DNA from: CAYVBJ01 sp964415185
GTDB taxonomy: Bacteria; Bacteroidota; Rhodothermia; Balneolales; Balneolaceae
Direction of reading: 5' to 3'
NCBI GenBank assembly: GCA_964415185.1
Contig: CAYPZI010000034.1
Location: 1-25,514, forward strand
Length of the DNA: 25,514 bases
The notes under the pieces are model-generated. The model was given only the letters and a program-made list of their open reading frames with translations, made no database searches and was not told the DNA's origin. Each line of letters starts with the position of its first letter. Position 1 is the stretch's first letter. This document shows positions 24,708 to 25,514 of the stretch, piece by piece. A program made the position numbers and the translations under genes.

Positions 24708-25514
24708 ATGATCGAGCGTTATTCCCGTCCCGAGATGGCAGAAATCTGGTCACTTGAAAATCAATTTAATGCCTGGCTTCAGGTAGAGCTTGCAGCCTGC
24801 ACGGCCTGGAGCAAGCTGGGCAAAATTCCCTCCGAAGATGTGGAGAAACTTTATGAAAAGGCATCATTTGATCTCAATCGAATTAAAGAAATTGAAAAAG
24901 AGACCCGCCATGATGTGGTTGCTTTTACACGCTCGGTATCCGAAAGCCTGGGCGATGAGAAAAAATGGGTACACTATGGCCTCACTTCAACCGACGTGGT
25001 TGATACGGCAAACGGCTACAGGCTGAAACAGGCAAACGCAATTCTGCGAAAGGGGATTAAAAGGATGATTGAAGTGCTTGCTGATAAAGCAAGAAAACAC
25101 AAATTTACAGTAATGATGGGGCGCACTCACGGAGTCCATGCCGAACCGACTACATTCGGATTGAAATGTGCACTCTGGTATGCCGAAATGAACCGGAACC
25201 TTGAACGCTTTGAATCGGCAGCGACAGGAGTGGAGTTTGGCAAGTTATCGGGTGCAGTCGGTACATTTGCAAATATTCCTGTTGAAGTTGAAGAATATAC
25301 TTGCAAAGAACTGGGATTATCACCTGCTCCGGTTTCAACACAAACCCTGCAGAGAGACAGGCATGCACACTACGTGAGTGTACTCGCCCTGATCGGCTCT
25401 ACACTGGAAAAAATGGCTGTAGAAGTTCGACACCTGCAAAGAACGGAACTCCGTGAAGCCGAAGAATTTTTCGGCAAGGGACAAAAAGGGTCTTCGGCCA
25501 TGCCGCACAAGCGC
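24708..25514 (+). CDS. purB: Adenylosuccinate lyase, 3' end cut off
   Basis: The frame opens with ATG at 24708 and remains open to the window edge: 269 codons of an expected 430-480. The sequence MIERYSRPEMAEIWS is typical for the family. Catalytic residues match the B. subtilis enzyme numbering as I recall it: H68 (ETRHDVV), H89 (VHYGLTSTD), H141 (GRTHGVHAEP) and S262 in the signature GSSAMPHKR, where the window ends. The enzyme removes fumarate from SAICAR and adenylosuccinate in purine synthesis. Its C-terminal domain lies beyond the window. Confidence 0.97.
   Translation, partial: MIERYSRPEMAEIWSLENQFNAWLQVELAACTAWSKLGKIPSEDVEKLYEKASFDLNRIKEIEKETRHDVVAFTRSVSESLGDEKKWVHYGLTSTDVVDTANGYRLKQANAILRKGIKRMIEVLADKARKHKFTVMMGRTHGVHAEPTTFGLKCALWYAEMNRNLERFESAATGVEFGKLSGAVGTFANIPVEVEEYTCKELGLSPAPVSTQTLQRDRHAHYVSVLALIGSTLEKMAVEVRHLQRTELREAEEFFGKGQKGSSAMPHKR

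Overview
The window looks like chromosome from a moderately AT-rich member of the Bacteroidota/Rhodothermota/Balneolota side of the FCB group. The evidence is a secreted protein with a C-terminal type IX secretion (T9SS) sorting domain, a GH97 glycosidase lipoprotein of the SusB type, a fused alpha/beta 2-oxoacid dehydrogenase E1, a candidate promoter box of the Bacteroidota form TAnnTTTG before the tRNA, and mostly weak Shine-Dalgarno sites. The lineage is inferred from gene content; Balneolota is my best guess and is not proven.

Layout. Positions 1-1935 (+) hold the end of a small DUF4212-type subunit and its partner, a sodium:solute symporter. Positions 1969-9308 (-) are a tightly packed complex I operon, transcribed nuoA-B-C-D-E-F-G-H. 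It stops after nuoH, so nuoI-N must lie elsewhere. Positions 9521-13037 (+) hold a TPR protein and a large T9SS-secreted protein with a lamin-tail-like domain. After an intergenic repeat (13122-13211) come an aldo/keto reductase and a GH97 alpha-glucosidase lipoprotein (13276-16366, +). An acyl-ACP thioesterase converges on the latter (16369-17103, -). Positions 17104-17610 are mostly non-coding but contain a possible 40-residue membrane peptide and a strong branched hairpin ending in a T tract. Positions 17611-19671 (-) encode the fused E1.

Positions 19777-21637 (+) form a compact polyamine cassette: AdoMet decarboxylase (speD), pyruvoyl-dependent arginine decarboxylase (pdaD) and an aminopropyltransferase (speE). 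An Omp85-family outer-membrane protein follows 15 bases later. A tRNA-Leu(CAA) sits at 23625-23708, then a secreted protein of unknown function on the minus strand, and the first 269 codons of purB, cut by the window edge.

Most of the window is housekeeping: respiration, oxoacid oxidation, polyamines, purines and envelope assembly. I found no CRISPR array, transposase, integrase, prophage or recognisable defence system. The most interesting items are the polyamine cassette, which pairs two unrelated self-processing pyruvoyl decarboxylases with an aminopropyltransferase of uncertain substrate; the branched RNA-like element at 17505-17584; and the intergenic repeat at 13122-13211.
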